DNA of 64,000 nucleotides from Dactylis glomerata. Taxonomy: Eukaryota > Streptophyta > Magnoliopsida > Poales > Poaceae. The notes below the pieces were generated by a model that searched no databases, was not told the origin of the DNA, and saw nothing but the letters and a program-made list of their open reading frames with translations. The DNA lies in the NCBI GenBank assembly GCA_007115705.1, contig QXEO01002091.1:868001-932000 (forward strand), written 5' to 3'. Below are positions 22,213-33,500 of the stretch, piece after piece (the first letter of the stretch is position 1; each line of letters starts with the position of its first letter). A program made the position numbers and the translations under genes.

Positions 22213-23248
22213 ATGGACTCCACATCGCCGAGGGCGCAAGAGCTGCCACAGTGCCACCGGCCACCGGAGGTAACCTTCTCTTCCCTCTCCTCTCTAACTG
22301 CCGATGCAATGCCTCGAGCCCTCGACTATATTAAAAGAAAAGGTCCGTTGATCTGTAGCTAAACGGGAGGCAGGGTTTAGGGTTTGGTCGGATACAGAGA
22401 GGTAGGAGACTCTTGGGCTTCGTAAATCAAAACTAAACTTAGGATCGAAGCATCTTACGCCTTTGCCTGTTAGTGCACGCGATCATGAGGTATTCAGGTG
22501 GGATCCCTGTGGAACGTGGATGGCGGTTCCCCATTTCTTGTGGTGCCGAGAGGCATGTTTTTCCCCCTTGCTACCAACCGAGTTGAGACACCAAGTGCAC
22601 AAATCTGCAGCTTTATTTTGTTTCACTTTTTGACTTCTTTTGTGGGGATTTCAATTTTTTTGTCTCAAACAAATTGGCAGTGCTTTGGTTTGTGCGTACT
22701 CTTCAGATACTCGTGATGTAGGAGCAATTGGTGCAAATCCTGTATGCTCTGTTTAGCCTGAAGGAACAGATTTCGGAGTATGGAAGGAAATTCCCACCAG
22801 ATTAATGTTTTCTAATAAAATAGTGGTGGATTTCTGTTCTATTTACACTTACAAGATTAGTAAAGCAGAACGATGCCTAGTTAGAAAGAAGAATAGACAT
22901 CATGCATTCCAGCTTTTCGTTTTAAGTAAATATCCATGAAACAAGGTTCTATTAAGCGCTAAGCGCCGGACGAGCGTTTTGACTCCGCTTTTCCCATTTC
23001 TAAAGGATTAAAGTGCTAAGCGCACAATTAAGCGCTAGGCGTTTTGCCTCTGCTCAGCGCTTAGGTATGCTTAAGCGTGCGCTTAGGAGCGCTTAATTTA
23101 ACCATGAAACAATATAGAGGCCATCTAAATATTTAGGTTGGTCCTAAGACCTATTTTAAAAATTATTTTACATGTAGGAGCACCTTTTGTGCAATGTATT
23201 TACTTGGTTTGCTAACTGCCATGGTTTAGATAGTGACTATATGTTAAA
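22040..23248 (+). pseudogene. Truncated copy of the F-box gene: promoter, exon 1 and part of intron 1
   Basis: Colinear with 30456-31437 and, across an insertion, about 32967-32990. The exon 1 start is conserved at 22213 (MDSTSP), but later indels give a different length (57 versus 49 coding bases before the GGTAACC donor), so the splice phase differs. After about 23248 the similarity stops, 17 bp short of the stop codon of the BMT5-like gene. No F-box domain exon follows. It therefore looks like a 5' remnant of a tandem F-box duplication. Transcription from its promoter is possible, but no functional product is expected. Confidence 0.75.
22945..23101. mobile_element. MITE of 157 bp, possibly Mutator-like
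   Basis: Flanked by the perfect 11-bp direct repeat CCATGAAACAA (22934-22944 and 23102-23112). The related F-box copy has a single uninterrupted version of this site near 31268 (CCGTGGAACAA), an empty site. The ends are inverted repeats (ATTAAGCGCTAAGCGC versus the complement of GCGCTTAGGAGCGCTTAAT), and AAGCGC motifs recur throughout. A direct repeat of 9-11 bp with TIRs suggests a Mutator-like MITE. No coding frame. Confidence 0.7.
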
Positions 23249-23264
23249 AAGAAGGGTCCTTAAT

Positions 23265-26200
23265 TCACTGTCCGCCATAGGCTTGAATCAACATTTCCAG
23301 CCTCGCCCACCTCTCAACAGATTCCATGTAGCGATGTTCAAGGGACAGCGTCAGTTGCCTGTGAATTTCATATTCCCTTTGCAGATTCTGGTGTTCTTGG
23401 GGTGTCCATGGTGGCTCAATTGGAGGTCCCTCTTGGTACCAAGGCTGCTCCCAATGTGCAACGAATGTGGTGCTCGAGATACTCCCCATTGGCGGATCAA
23501 AGCCGCTTTGGCTGGGAAAAACATTCAGTGGTGGCCCGCTGCACATTGACTGGATCATGTCCTGGTAATAAAAGGAAGTGCAATAACAGTGGACTGGATG
23601 TTCCATTTCAGAAAGTCCAAAGGGGCAAGGATCAAATTCTATTGGCAAGTGAACTCTGTTGACTGGAGGAAAATGTGGCTGAGGCCATGCTGGAGCAAGT
23701 GGATTCAGATCAAATGGCCTCATTCCAGTTGCCCAAATGCCAGGATAGAATTTGTTGTCGCCAAGGCATGATGAGATCGGACCAACCCTGTTTTCACGCG
23801 CTTGCTTCAGCATTTCTGCATCTCCAATGCAGAACATAAAAGTGCAGCAATGACCGAGTGGAAAAGGTTGATCGCACGTTGCACTATCTCCTCTCTTTTG
23901 GTTATAACCAGGGTAGTCTTTCTTAGAAAAAACAACTTTCCGAACCATGATAAGACAAGATTCGAAGGCTAGTTGCTCGATATCCCATGCATCGTAAGGA
24001 AATCCTGTCTTGTGGCTAAGGTGAATTTCACCATAGGGCTGAAGCAGATGCCACGCATTTGCAAAAAACCCATACACCAGCTGCCTATGCGCGCTACATG
24101 TCAGAAGGAAAAACAAGTTAATGAGAAGTTGACTAAGAAACCCAAGGTATTGAAAGAATGTTAAAGCATTAAATTTTAAGAAGGTTGTTTGGTTAACTCA
24201 GCTCAATAAGAAAAAATCAGTTAACTATCATTGGCACACAAACATTTAATTTTGTATGGACAATCTTATATCGATCTTACTTCCACCGTTCCAAAATAAC
24301 TGTCAAAGATTTATCTAGGTTCGCATATATCTACAATTAAAATCTGTCTAAATAAGTACGAATCTAGACAAATCTGTGACAATTATTTTGGATCGGAGGG
24401 AGTACTTCATATGCATATAAAACTTTTGCTTACAGGTCACACAACAATTTCATGTTCTAGTTCAAATATCTTTGTTTAGTGGGTAGCACATAAACAAAAG
24501 GAACTAGCAAAAGGTAATATTAAGTGATGCATAAAGAGATCTACAACAAGGTTCAAGAATTCAACAGAAGTGTTCTTAGTTTATTCTGCTTGTATTGAAG
24601 GTTGCATGGGATTTTTTCTGTCCATGACACAATAAAATGTCATCTTGACAAGATAAAATGTCATCTTAACTTATTTAACATGCTATTCATTCTTATCATA
24701 CCGATATATATTGAGTGCATTTCAATCAGTGAGACTATACAAATGTGGGTGATCACATAGCTAAATTTAGCAGTGATAGATAGTCGTTAGCCTAGACCCA
24801 AAATAAAAAAGAACTTCCAAAAGATTCTATGCAATGTTGCATGCACCTGCGCACAAATTTTCTAAGTAAAACCACCTAAGATGATGATGACGCATTCACA
24901 GATTCAGCCCTACAGATAAAAAATCAAACCTAAATAAGAGGACATGAAAACCAATTATCACGAAATCAGTCCACATGAAAAATGAGAGTGATTTTGTAAT
25001 TCATGAATTGACCAACCATTAGTACACATACTTGATGACATGCAGGTGATCCTCTCTTCCTTTGAACCCAGCATGAGGAAAATTAAAGACAATGCGATCA
25101 AATCGTCTCATCTCCAGGCATGAGTGAAGCTTCATCGTATTTGCATCAACGCCATGCAAAACTGTGGCCCCCAATCTTTTCAGCTCTCTTACATTAGATT
25201 CAGCTTTGCCATACTTGCTTGTTAGGGCCCCTGTACAAGAGGATTCCAAACAAGAACGTACAGAAAACAGATAAGTTCATCTAGAAATGGTCACAAAAAT
25301 CACGATAACAAGATTATCCCTATGTGCTTCAGAATTAGTACTATTAGCATGAACACAAGGCGTACATCTGGTCATATCACAAGCAGCAATAAATAAGCGG
25401 AAAGGATATCATACCGTAAGAGTCCAGGGATGTCGCCACCAGGTTTTCTCCTGAGCCAAACGCGGTGGCGAGCGCCAGCGAGAAGGAGAAGTCCCCGTCT
25501 CCGACGAAGAGTATACTCTGCGTTGAGGAGTAGCGCTTCAGCAACTTGATCCCCTTTGCATCCTTCTCCTCCTTACCATTCCCCTTCAGAGTGATCGCCT
25601 GCACCCCCTCCGCCACAGGATCCCCTTGAACTGAGACCTCGTCCTTCTGGTTTGTGGCAATAACCGGAGCCCCGTCGCCGAGAGTGTCCATCTGGCATAG
25701 CGCAATCCCATCCTCGAGTGGCTCCTTTTCCCCGCCTGCGGCCTCCGCGATAACTGGAACCCCTAGCATCGACGCCTCGACTCTCCTATTGGTGTCCATA
25801 ACTGGAGCCCCATCATCGAGTGTGTCCATCCAGCCCACCATGATCCCATCCTCCATTGGCCCCCTTTCCCCGATCCCGGCCGCCACGACCACCGGCACCC
25901 CTAGCAATTCAGCCTTCCTATCGATAGCGATAGCCGGAGTCCCATCGTCAAGAACCCCCATCCGACACACCGCAATCTCATCCTCTAGTGGCCCCTTTTT
26001 CCCATGCCCGGCCGCCGCGACCACCGGAACCCCTAGCACCGATGCCTCTACCTTCCCATCGGTGGCGATAACCGGAGCCTCATCGTCAAGAGCATCCATT
26101 TGGTACACTGCAATCCCATCCTCTAGTGGCTCCTTTTCCCCGCTCTCGGCCTCCGCGACCACCGGAACCCCTAGCACCGACGCCTCGACCTTCCTGTCGG

Positions 26201-27971
26201 TAGTGATAATCGGAGCCCCATCGCCGAGAGCGTCCATCCTCCACTCCGCAATCTCATCCTCTAGCAGCCCCTTCTCCCCGCTCCTGGCTACCATGACCAT
26301 TGGAACCCCTTGGGCGTCCTTTACTCCCACCGCTTCCAGTGGCGCCTTTGCCGGTCTCCTTGGCCGCCACATTTTTCCTACCACAACCCCTTGGGCGCCT
26401 TTCACTCCTAGCACTTCTAGTGGCGCCTTCATCGGTGGCTGTGACATCTTCCCTATTGCAACCCTTTGGGCGCCCTTCACTCCCAGCGCTTCTAGTGGCG
26501 CCTTTTTTGGTGGCCGTGACATCTTCCCTACTGCAACCCCTTGGATGCTCTTTACTCCCAACACTTCTAGTGGTGCCTTCGCCGGTGGCCGTGGCATCTT
26601 CCCTACCGCAACCCCTTGGGTGCTCTTCACTCCCAACACTTCTAGTGGTACCTTCACCGGTGGTCGTGGCATCTTCCCTACCGCAACCTCTTGGGCACTT
26701 TTCACTCCAAGCGCTTGTAGTGGCGCATTTGTTGGTCGCTGTGGCATCTTCCCTGCTGCAATCCCTTGGACATTATTCACTTCGACCGCTGCTTCCACTG
26801 GCACCTTCGCTGGTGATTGTGTCATCTTCTCTACCGCAACCCCTTGGGCGTCCTTCACACCCGCCGATGCTTCTAGTGGCGCCTTCGCCGGTCGTTGTGG
26901 CATCTTTCCCACCGCAACCCCTAGGGTGTCCTTTGATCCTATTGCTTCCAGTGGTGCCTCCACCGGTCTCCGTGGCCGCCACATTTTCCCTACCGCAACC
27001 CCTTGGGTGCCCTTCACTCCCAGCGCTTCCAGTGGCGCCTTCGCCGGTGGCCGTGGCATCTTTCCAACCGCAACCCCTTGGGCGCTCTTCACTCCCAGTG
27101 CTTCCAATGGCGCGTTTGCCGGTGGCCGTGGCATCTTTCCTACCGCAACCCCTTGGGCGTCCTTCACTCCTAGCGCTTCCACTGGCGCCTTCGCTTGTGG
27201 TCGTGGCATCTTTCCTACCGCATCCCCTTCGGCACCCTTCACTCCCAGCGCTTCCAGTGGCGCCTTCGCCGGTGGCCGTGGCATCTTTCCAACCGCAACC
27301 CCTTGGGCGCTCTTCACTCCCAGTGCTTCCAATGGCGCGTTCGCCGGTGGCCGTGGCATCTTTCCTACCGCAACCCCTTGGGCGTCCTTCACTCCTAGCG
27401 CTTCCACTGGCGCCTTCGCTTGTGGTCGTGGCATCTTTCCTACCGCATCCCCTTCGGCACCCTTCACTCCCGGCGCTACCAGTGGCGGTTTTGTCGGTGT
27501 CCGTGACATCTTCCCTACCGCAACCCCTTGGGCGCTCTTCACTCCTAGCGCTTCCAGTGGCGCCTTTGTCGGTAGCCGTGGCATCTTCCCTACCGCAACC
27601 CCTTGGACGCCCTTCAGTCCCGGTGCTTTCAGTTTTGCCTTCGTCGGTGGTCGTGGCACCTTCTTTTCCGCAACCTCTTGGACATCCTTCACTTCGACTG
27701 CTGCTTCCACGGGCGTCTTCACTAGTGGCTGTGGCATCTTCTGTACCGCAACCTCTTGGATGCCCTTCACTCCCGACGCTTCCAGTGGTGCCTTCGCCGG
27801 TGGTGGCATCTTCTCTACTGCAACCCCTTGAACATCCTTCACTTCGGCCGCTGATTCCACTAGCACCTTCGTTGGTGGCTGTGGCATCTTCTCTACCGTA
27901 ACCTCTTGGGCATCCTTCACACCTACCACTGCTTCCAGTGGCGTCTTCGCCGGCCGCCTTGGCCGCCCCAT
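23265..27971 (-). CDS. BMT5-like (DUF2431) methyltransferase-type protein with a large N-terminal repeat region
   Basis: Three exons (27971-25415, 25230-25032, 24093-23265) give 1194 aa. Residues 1-556 are 22 repeats of about 25 aa (consensus MPRPPAKAPLEALGVKSAQ then GVAVGK). Residues 557-785 are about five repeats of 46 aa. The DUF2431 domain begins at about 818 (ILFVGDGDFSFS, the SAM-binding type loop), continues with FNFPHAGFKGRED in exon 2, and in exon 3 has RQLVYGFFANAWHLL, GEIHLSHKTGFPYDAWDIE and DYPGYNQKRGD. The last 170 residues are Pro/Trp/Tyr-rich. The yeast relative Bmt5 methylates uridine in 25S rRNA; plant members (At4g26485-like) are uncharacterised. The exon 3 acceptor at 24094 was chosen because it keeps HRQLV; a site about 7 bp downstream is an alternative. 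The repeats stay in frame over 852 codons, which argues that they are translated. The N-terminal extension is far longer than usual. Convergent with the truncated F-box copy. Confidence 0.8.
24280..24402. mobile_element. Stowaway MITE in intron 2 of the BMT5-like gene
   Basis: Flanked by TA at 24278-24279 and 24403-24404. The ends CTTCCACCGTTCCAAAATAA and the complement of TTATTTTGGATCGGAGGGAG are matching TIRs, and the next bases (CTGTC/GACAA) continue the pairing. It is 123 bp, lies inside the intron and does not disturb splice sites. Confidence 0.85.
25617..26302 (-). repeat. Acidic 46-aa (138-bp) tandem repeats, about 5 copies, coding
   Basis: Units run from about residue 557 to 785 of the BMT5-like protein. 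Typical anchor motifs are EASVLGVPVV, PLEDGIAV and DALDDEAPVIATD. One unit is 2 aa shorter, and the first and last are partial. Each unit carries about 10 net negative charges, opposite to the preceding array. Divergence between units is moderate, so this array seems older than the 25-aa array. Confidence 0.8.
26303..27971 (-). repeat. Basic Pro/Ala-rich 25-aa (75-bp) tandem repeats, 22 copies, coding
   Basis: Units of 23-28 aa, mostly exactly 25, begin with Met after GK and follow the pattern MPRPPAKAPLEALGVK..GVAVGK, with about 3 net positive charges each. Units 8-10 (27210-27434) are almost identical to units 11-13 (26985-27209), a 225-bp higher-order duplication. Unit lengths are multiples of three, so other frames also stay open: on the plus strand to 25654-27831 and 26300-27901, and on the minus strand to 26773-28080. 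These are treated as shadows. Confidence 0.85.
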
Positions 27972-28755
27972 CTTCCCAATCCCCCGCCGAGAGCGACGTG
28001 CTTGTGTGAGGCGAACAGAAAGCGTGTGGACTCAGGGCGAGAGAGCTCAAATGCTCTGTAGCTAAATTTGCTGCCGACAATCTATATAGCCTGAAAAGAG
28101 GTTGGATTAATCGAAGTAAGCCACAGCCACTAAGCCCAAGCGTACAGGATCATGAGCTCGAAGCACGGCAAGGGAGATGGGGTCGATCGTACCTGCCGCC
28201 CTGCCGGAATCCTCTGTCGCGCCGTCGAGGAGCTCGGACGCCGGCGTCGGTAGCTGTAGCAGTGTAGGTGGAGTGGAGTGGAGTGAAAGCTGTTGTTTTC
28301 TCTTTTACATACATCGCCCTTATAATTGGGGAGAAACAGCATCGATCCTTCTTCGTTAAGTTCCATGCACCGTACCTCTGCGCATTTTACGCGTCAGCTT
28401 GTCTTTTTGAGATGCGCGTTACCCTACCGACCGTGATAGGTTGATTTGGGCGTTTCGGAAAAATATTGTTATGTTATTTATCTTCCGACTCATTCGCTCT
28501 TTCCGAAAGACCTCAAGTCCTCCACTAACTATGCCTCCAGGCAACTTTTGCTTTACACGTATGCTTTCAGACTTTCATATTGCCATCCGTCCTTCGACGT
28601 AAACTAGTACCAAATATGTTCGTAGGATTGCGACCGTAGGAAAAAAGTTTTAACTTTTTGAAGGAAGAACGTTCAACGCGATCTAGATTTTTTCCTAACT
28701 CGGTCAACGCACATAACTCTAGCCTCAGTTTGCCTTTTCGTCTTAATTTTTACTA
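27972..28755. other. Upstream region of the BMT5-like gene
   Basis: Contains the presumed 5' untranslated region and promoter of the minus-strand gene (about 27972-28370, moderately GC-rich). 28380-28750 has no recognised feature. Confidence 0.4.
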
Positions 28756-28983
28756 CTATCTCCGTTTTAATGAACGAGGCACATGCGTATTTTAAGATAA
28801 TTTTTAACGAAAAATTAATTAATTCTTGATTATATCATAAGTAATTAGTAACGTTGTATCCATATTTAAAAATATTTTCTAATAATGCGAATTGTATACC
28901 AACAAATTTTATATATTTAGAGTAATCCTTGATTAAAGAAAATACAAAAAACAAGGACATTTTATTCATTAAGATGAAGGGAG
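28756..28983. mobile_element. Stowaway-type MITE, 228 bp
   Basis: The left end CTATCTCCGTTTTAATGAAC follows TA. The right end (TTATTCATTAAGATGAAGGGAG) is its imperfect complement and is followed by TA. The interior is AT-rich and non-coding. Confidence 0.65.
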
Positions 28984-29226
28984 TAGCACATATGCCGATG
29001 TGTTGGTACGGGTTGACTTTTCTTGAATACTTTTAAGGTTATAGGGTCTGCCATTACTGAAAATCATTTTTTTGTTGACAGACGAAGCTTTTAGATAATG
29101 GAAAATTTCACAACTGAAAATCAGTTTTTTGTTGAAAGCGTTCTTGAGGGAACATCAAGAATTGGGGTTGTTTTGATCAGATTGTACTCTTTCTTTATTA
29201 TTGGTGTTCCACCGTTAATACTATAA

Positions 29227-29481
29227 GGGCTCATTTGGCTCCCATTATTTAGGGCTAGATTCAAAGAATTTATTTATGATTCTAACAATTACTTCTTTGG
29301 CTACCACGGAATTGGTTATAGAATTTATTTCAAATTCTATGATTTTTCATCTTATGTCTAACCTTAATACCTATTGGGTACCCTGTTATTTATGTAGATT
29401 TTCTAAAATGAAATGATATCATCATATCATTTAATTTTATTTCTACCAAATAAAATGAAATGATGTATGTCAAACGAGTCC
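29227..29481. mobile_element. Possible hAT-type MITE
   Basis: The left end GGGCTCATTTGGCT resembles the inverse of the right end (TGTCAAACGAGTCC). About 255 bp, AT-rich, and the interior has further inverted ATTT/AAAT stretches. No clear 8-bp target duplication is visible, so this is a weak call. Confidence 0.4.
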
Positions 29482-29802
29482 TAAATGATTTTCTTTCTTA
29501 ACATCGGCGTGTACACGTCATGAAAGACATGCTACATGTCTACCAAGAAAGTTGTTTAACCTCACATCATCTTAAAACCGAATAAATTTATTGCCAATAA
29601 CCTACTAGTATGTGTGAAGGAACTTTTATCTATCTGGTTCAATAACACGTAAAGCACCTCATTTTAGCGATATAGTATGGATTTACCGAATGTATGCTAA
29701 TTTAAGTACACAAATAAACCACTGTTGAGAAATTTCAAATAATTGAACATATACTTCTTTGTCTTTTTTAGGGGGGACACACTTCTTTGCCCTTTTTAGC
29801 AT

Positions 29803-30330
29803 AGATTTGAACGAATTTAAAATTTTGAACAAATTTCGAGATCTGAACGAGTTTCAAATTTTGAACAAAATTTTTAACTTTGAATGGATTTCAAAATATG
29901 TGGGAATTTCGAAATTTGAACAAATTTCAAATTTTGAACAAATTCAAATTTGGGACGAATTTTGAAATCTAAACAAATTCCAAAATTTGAAAAATTTCTA
30001 AATTTGTGAAAATTCTAGCCCAAGGTCTCGAGTTCGATCCCGGCTTTCGCAATTTATCCTAAAACTGTTGTTGCCCCTTCGGTGTTCACGTATAGGCCTC
30101 CACAGCATGAGTCACCAGTCTACGCACAAGGTCTCTAGTGTCTACCTATGAATCTCTATATATGTTGACTTATCTTCTCCATCACACGCGAGTGGAGGTG
30201 TTGAAGTGTATAAATAGATTATACTAGCCCTTTACATTTGTTCAAACTTTTGGTTGCGTTGACAAGTGCATGATTTGAACGAATTTCAAAATTGGAATGA
30301 AAATTTCAAATCTGAACATTTTCAAAATGT
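29803..30330. repeat. Degenerate AT-rich tandem repeats (TTTGAACAAATTTC type)
   Basis: From about 29803 to 30010 the sequence is a run of variants of TTTGAACAAATTTCAAAT. The same motif resumes at about 30266-30330. The 255 bp between (about 30010-30265) is of different composition and contains GAGTTCGATCCC, so it looks like an insertion. Confidence 0.6.
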
Positions 30331-30573
30331 TGTAAAAGAAAAACTAAAAAATGAACTGAAAATTAAAAGGAGAAACAGAGAAAAGAAAAAAAGAACGAAA
30401 AAAAAAGAAATCCGACCATGTCGGCGCTACTGGGCCGGCCCATGCCCGCGCGAGGAAACAAGATGGGCTGTGAAGCTGTGGGCTAGGCCCAATAGGATGA
30501 GGATTGAAAGAAGCAAACCCGTTCCCGTCTTGAAAAAAACAGTCGAAGCAACTCATCCTCCCCTGCCCCGGAC

Positions 30574-33500
30574 ATGGACTCCACATCGCCGGCGGCGCCA
30601 GCGCTGGAACCGGCCACCGGAGGTAACCTTCTCTTCCCTCTCCTCTGCAACTGCCGACGCAATGCCTCGACCGTGGCCACTTGCTGCGTACATTAGAAGA
30701 AAAGGTCCATTGATCTGTAGCTAAACGGGAGGGGGGCTGGGGTTTAGGGTTTGGTCGGAGACAGAGAGGGGAGGAGACTCCAGGACTTCCTAAATCGAAA
30801 TTACAACTTGGGATCGAAGCAGCTTACGCTGCTGTTACCCGCGATCATCCGTAGGTGCCATCCCTGTGGATGGGGGTTCCCCAATTATTGTGGTGCTTGA
30901 GATGATAGACCGAGAGACATGATTTTTTTCCCATTGCTACTAACCGAGTTGAGATACCAAGAGCACAAATCCGCAGCTTGATTTTGTTTCATTTTTTTTC
31001 ATTTATGCCTACTCTTGAGGTACTCGTGATGTAGGAGTAGGAACTAATTGATGTAAATTCCTGTTTCCTCTTTTTACCTTTTAAGGAACAAATCGGAGTA
31101 TGGAAGGAATTCCCACCAGTTCAATGCTTTTTCTAATTCTAATACGAACTAGTGGTGGATCTCTTTTCTATTTACGCTCCCAAGATTAGTAAAATGGGAC
31201 AATGCCTAGTTGGAAAGCAAGAACATGCATCATGCGCTCCAGCTTTAATTGTACTGTTAGTAAATATCCGTGGAACAATACAGAGACCATCTACATATTT
31301 AGGCTAATACTAAGACCTATTTTTTCAAAATATGTTACATGTAAGAGATCACGGCAAGCAGGAACTTATGGACCTTTTCGCGAAGTATTTGCTTGGGTTA
31401 CTCTACTGCCCTGGTTTTGATAGTGTTACTATTTGTTGACAAAACAGGTTTTCGCCCCGCTTTATAAATAAAGCCACACGGCCGAACTAATACAAAGTGA
31501 TGAGGCAACCCTCTTAAAAAGCAAAGCAAAGATATAAAGAAAACAGGAGTAGCTACACCCTACAAGAAGGACTTGCGAAGACTGACAAGAGGTAACTCAA
31601 CGCCTTCTTGTGAAACCACTGTACATCGTCGCACTGCACCCACCAAGCCATCGCTAGAGAAGACCACCTGTCCTCTCGCTCCGGTCTGTGGAGCGCCGAT
31701 CCTGCTAGCAGCGAGGACGGGAGCAGTGGCAACTCAATCACGTGTAAAAGATAAGTCCGTTGAGACCACCACACGCCAGCACCGAAGGGCTTCGAGATAG
31801 GATCTAAACTTGCTTGTCGATGACAACGAGCCGTGACCCAAGGTACCTTAGCTCCACGGCGACGCCCCCAAGAGGGTAATGACGCTATACGCCACCGTCG
31901 CCGAGACTGAGACAGTCTAGGGCTTTCACCCGGAGCCCGGGCATAGGGGAGGTGACCACAACGACGCCGTCAAGAGGGACACGACACCCGCAGGTGTCGT
32001 CGCCGCTGGCGCCAAAGCGCTGAACTTTCGTCCGAAATCACAACCACACCACACTGAGGTACCATGGCAACACGTCGTCAACAAACCAAGCCTCCAGGAC
32101 GTGCTTTGGGAGCCTCCATTGCCGAAACACCGGTGACCCCAAGGTCCCCCGCCGTCCGCTCCTCGCCACCCACGCAGCCAAAGAGACGAACCACCACCAA
32201 CGCAACGTTGCTCGCCGAAGAGCAAACCGAGAGCTCCACTTTCCAGGACCGCCACCCCGGCATCCCGGCTCGAACCGAAACTAGCAGATACCACTCCAGC
32301 AGGGCCACCGGCAAGATCACGAGATGTCGACGACTGCGAGGGTGGCGAGCAAGATGGACACGGCACCTCCGCACCATCCACAAGCCGCACCTAGCACGCG
32401 GTGGCGGCCGGACCTAAGCCCACCTAGCCCAGATCTGGCCCACAGAAGGCTGACCGCAGTGTCCAGATCAGGCCCAGATCTGGCCCGCGCCGCCCCTGCC
32501 ACGCGCGCCGCCGTGAGCCGCCGATGCCACCCCTGCGGTCACCTCCAACCTCGGACGCCACCGTTGGCACTGGCGGAGGCCGCACTGCCAAGATCCGGGT
32601 CGAGCCCGCGCCGCCCGCAGCCGGAAATCGCGTCCGCCCGAGAGCAGCCGCCGCCTCCACCACGGACACGCGAACCTGCTGCAAAGCCACCACGCCGCCG
32701 CCGAGACAGCTGCGCCGACGCGCCCCTCGCCCAGCGCGCCGCCTCACCGGCCGCATCGACCCGTGCCGAGTCCTCCGCGTGAGGGGGAGAGGGACCCCGC
32801 CGCTGCTAGCGCCCGGGCTTCGCCCGGCGACGCTGTTTGGCGGCGGCGAGGAGGGGGAGGAGGAGAAGGGAGGGGGCCTGGCGGCTGGCGGCTAGGGTTC
32901 CCTCCCCGTCGCCCACGGGAGCGACGAGGGAGGGAGGACGAGGGGGAGATAGTGTTACTATTTGTTAAGAAGATGTAAATTTTAATCTAGGATGGAATGT
33001 CATCCATCTAGTTATGTTGTGGCATATTTAGTTAATTTTATTTGTAGCGGGTAGGAGCATCAAAGCTATGTGAACATCAGCACCTCTTCTATCCTCTCTT
33101 TACGTGAGGGAGACTTTTCATTTATCGTATTGAACTGCACATCAACAGAACACTTCTGAATTGCGTAACTCGGGATCATTTCTTCCTTTCTCTAGATGGT
33201 TGTTTCCCACTAAACAAGAGGGTCGTCATGCAGGATGTTGAGCAGCCTGTCCAGGTATGTATTTTTCAACATCTTATATTATCTGAACAAGTGCATTTCT
33301 ATCTGTAGGGTATCTGTCTTCGCTACTGTAGTTATTTGACATGTACTTTAAACAAATACCTGCATAATTGTTTCAGAACTTTTTTCCCAGAACTGAACTC
33401 TCTGATGTGGTTTGAAAAATCGTTACTATTGTACAATTTCATATGATTGAATATAATAGCCAAATGTACAAGCTAGTTCAACAGCGCAGTTCTCTTGGGA

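Noticed and set aside
25654..27831. 725-codon plus-strand open frame opposite the BMT5-like gene
   Set aside because: It mirrors the in-frame 75-bp repeats of the minus-strand exon and has no recognisable domain; composition and unit length explain it.
30010..30265. Possible tRNA-derived SINE (GAGTTCGATCCC resembles a pol III B box)
   Set aside because: No A box at the expected distance, no clear target duplication and no A-tail; one short motif is not enough.
32064..32978. Several overlapping GC-rich open frames
   Set aside because: They lie inside the retroposon in the F-box intron and have no recognised domain; a reverse transcriptase was specifically not found.
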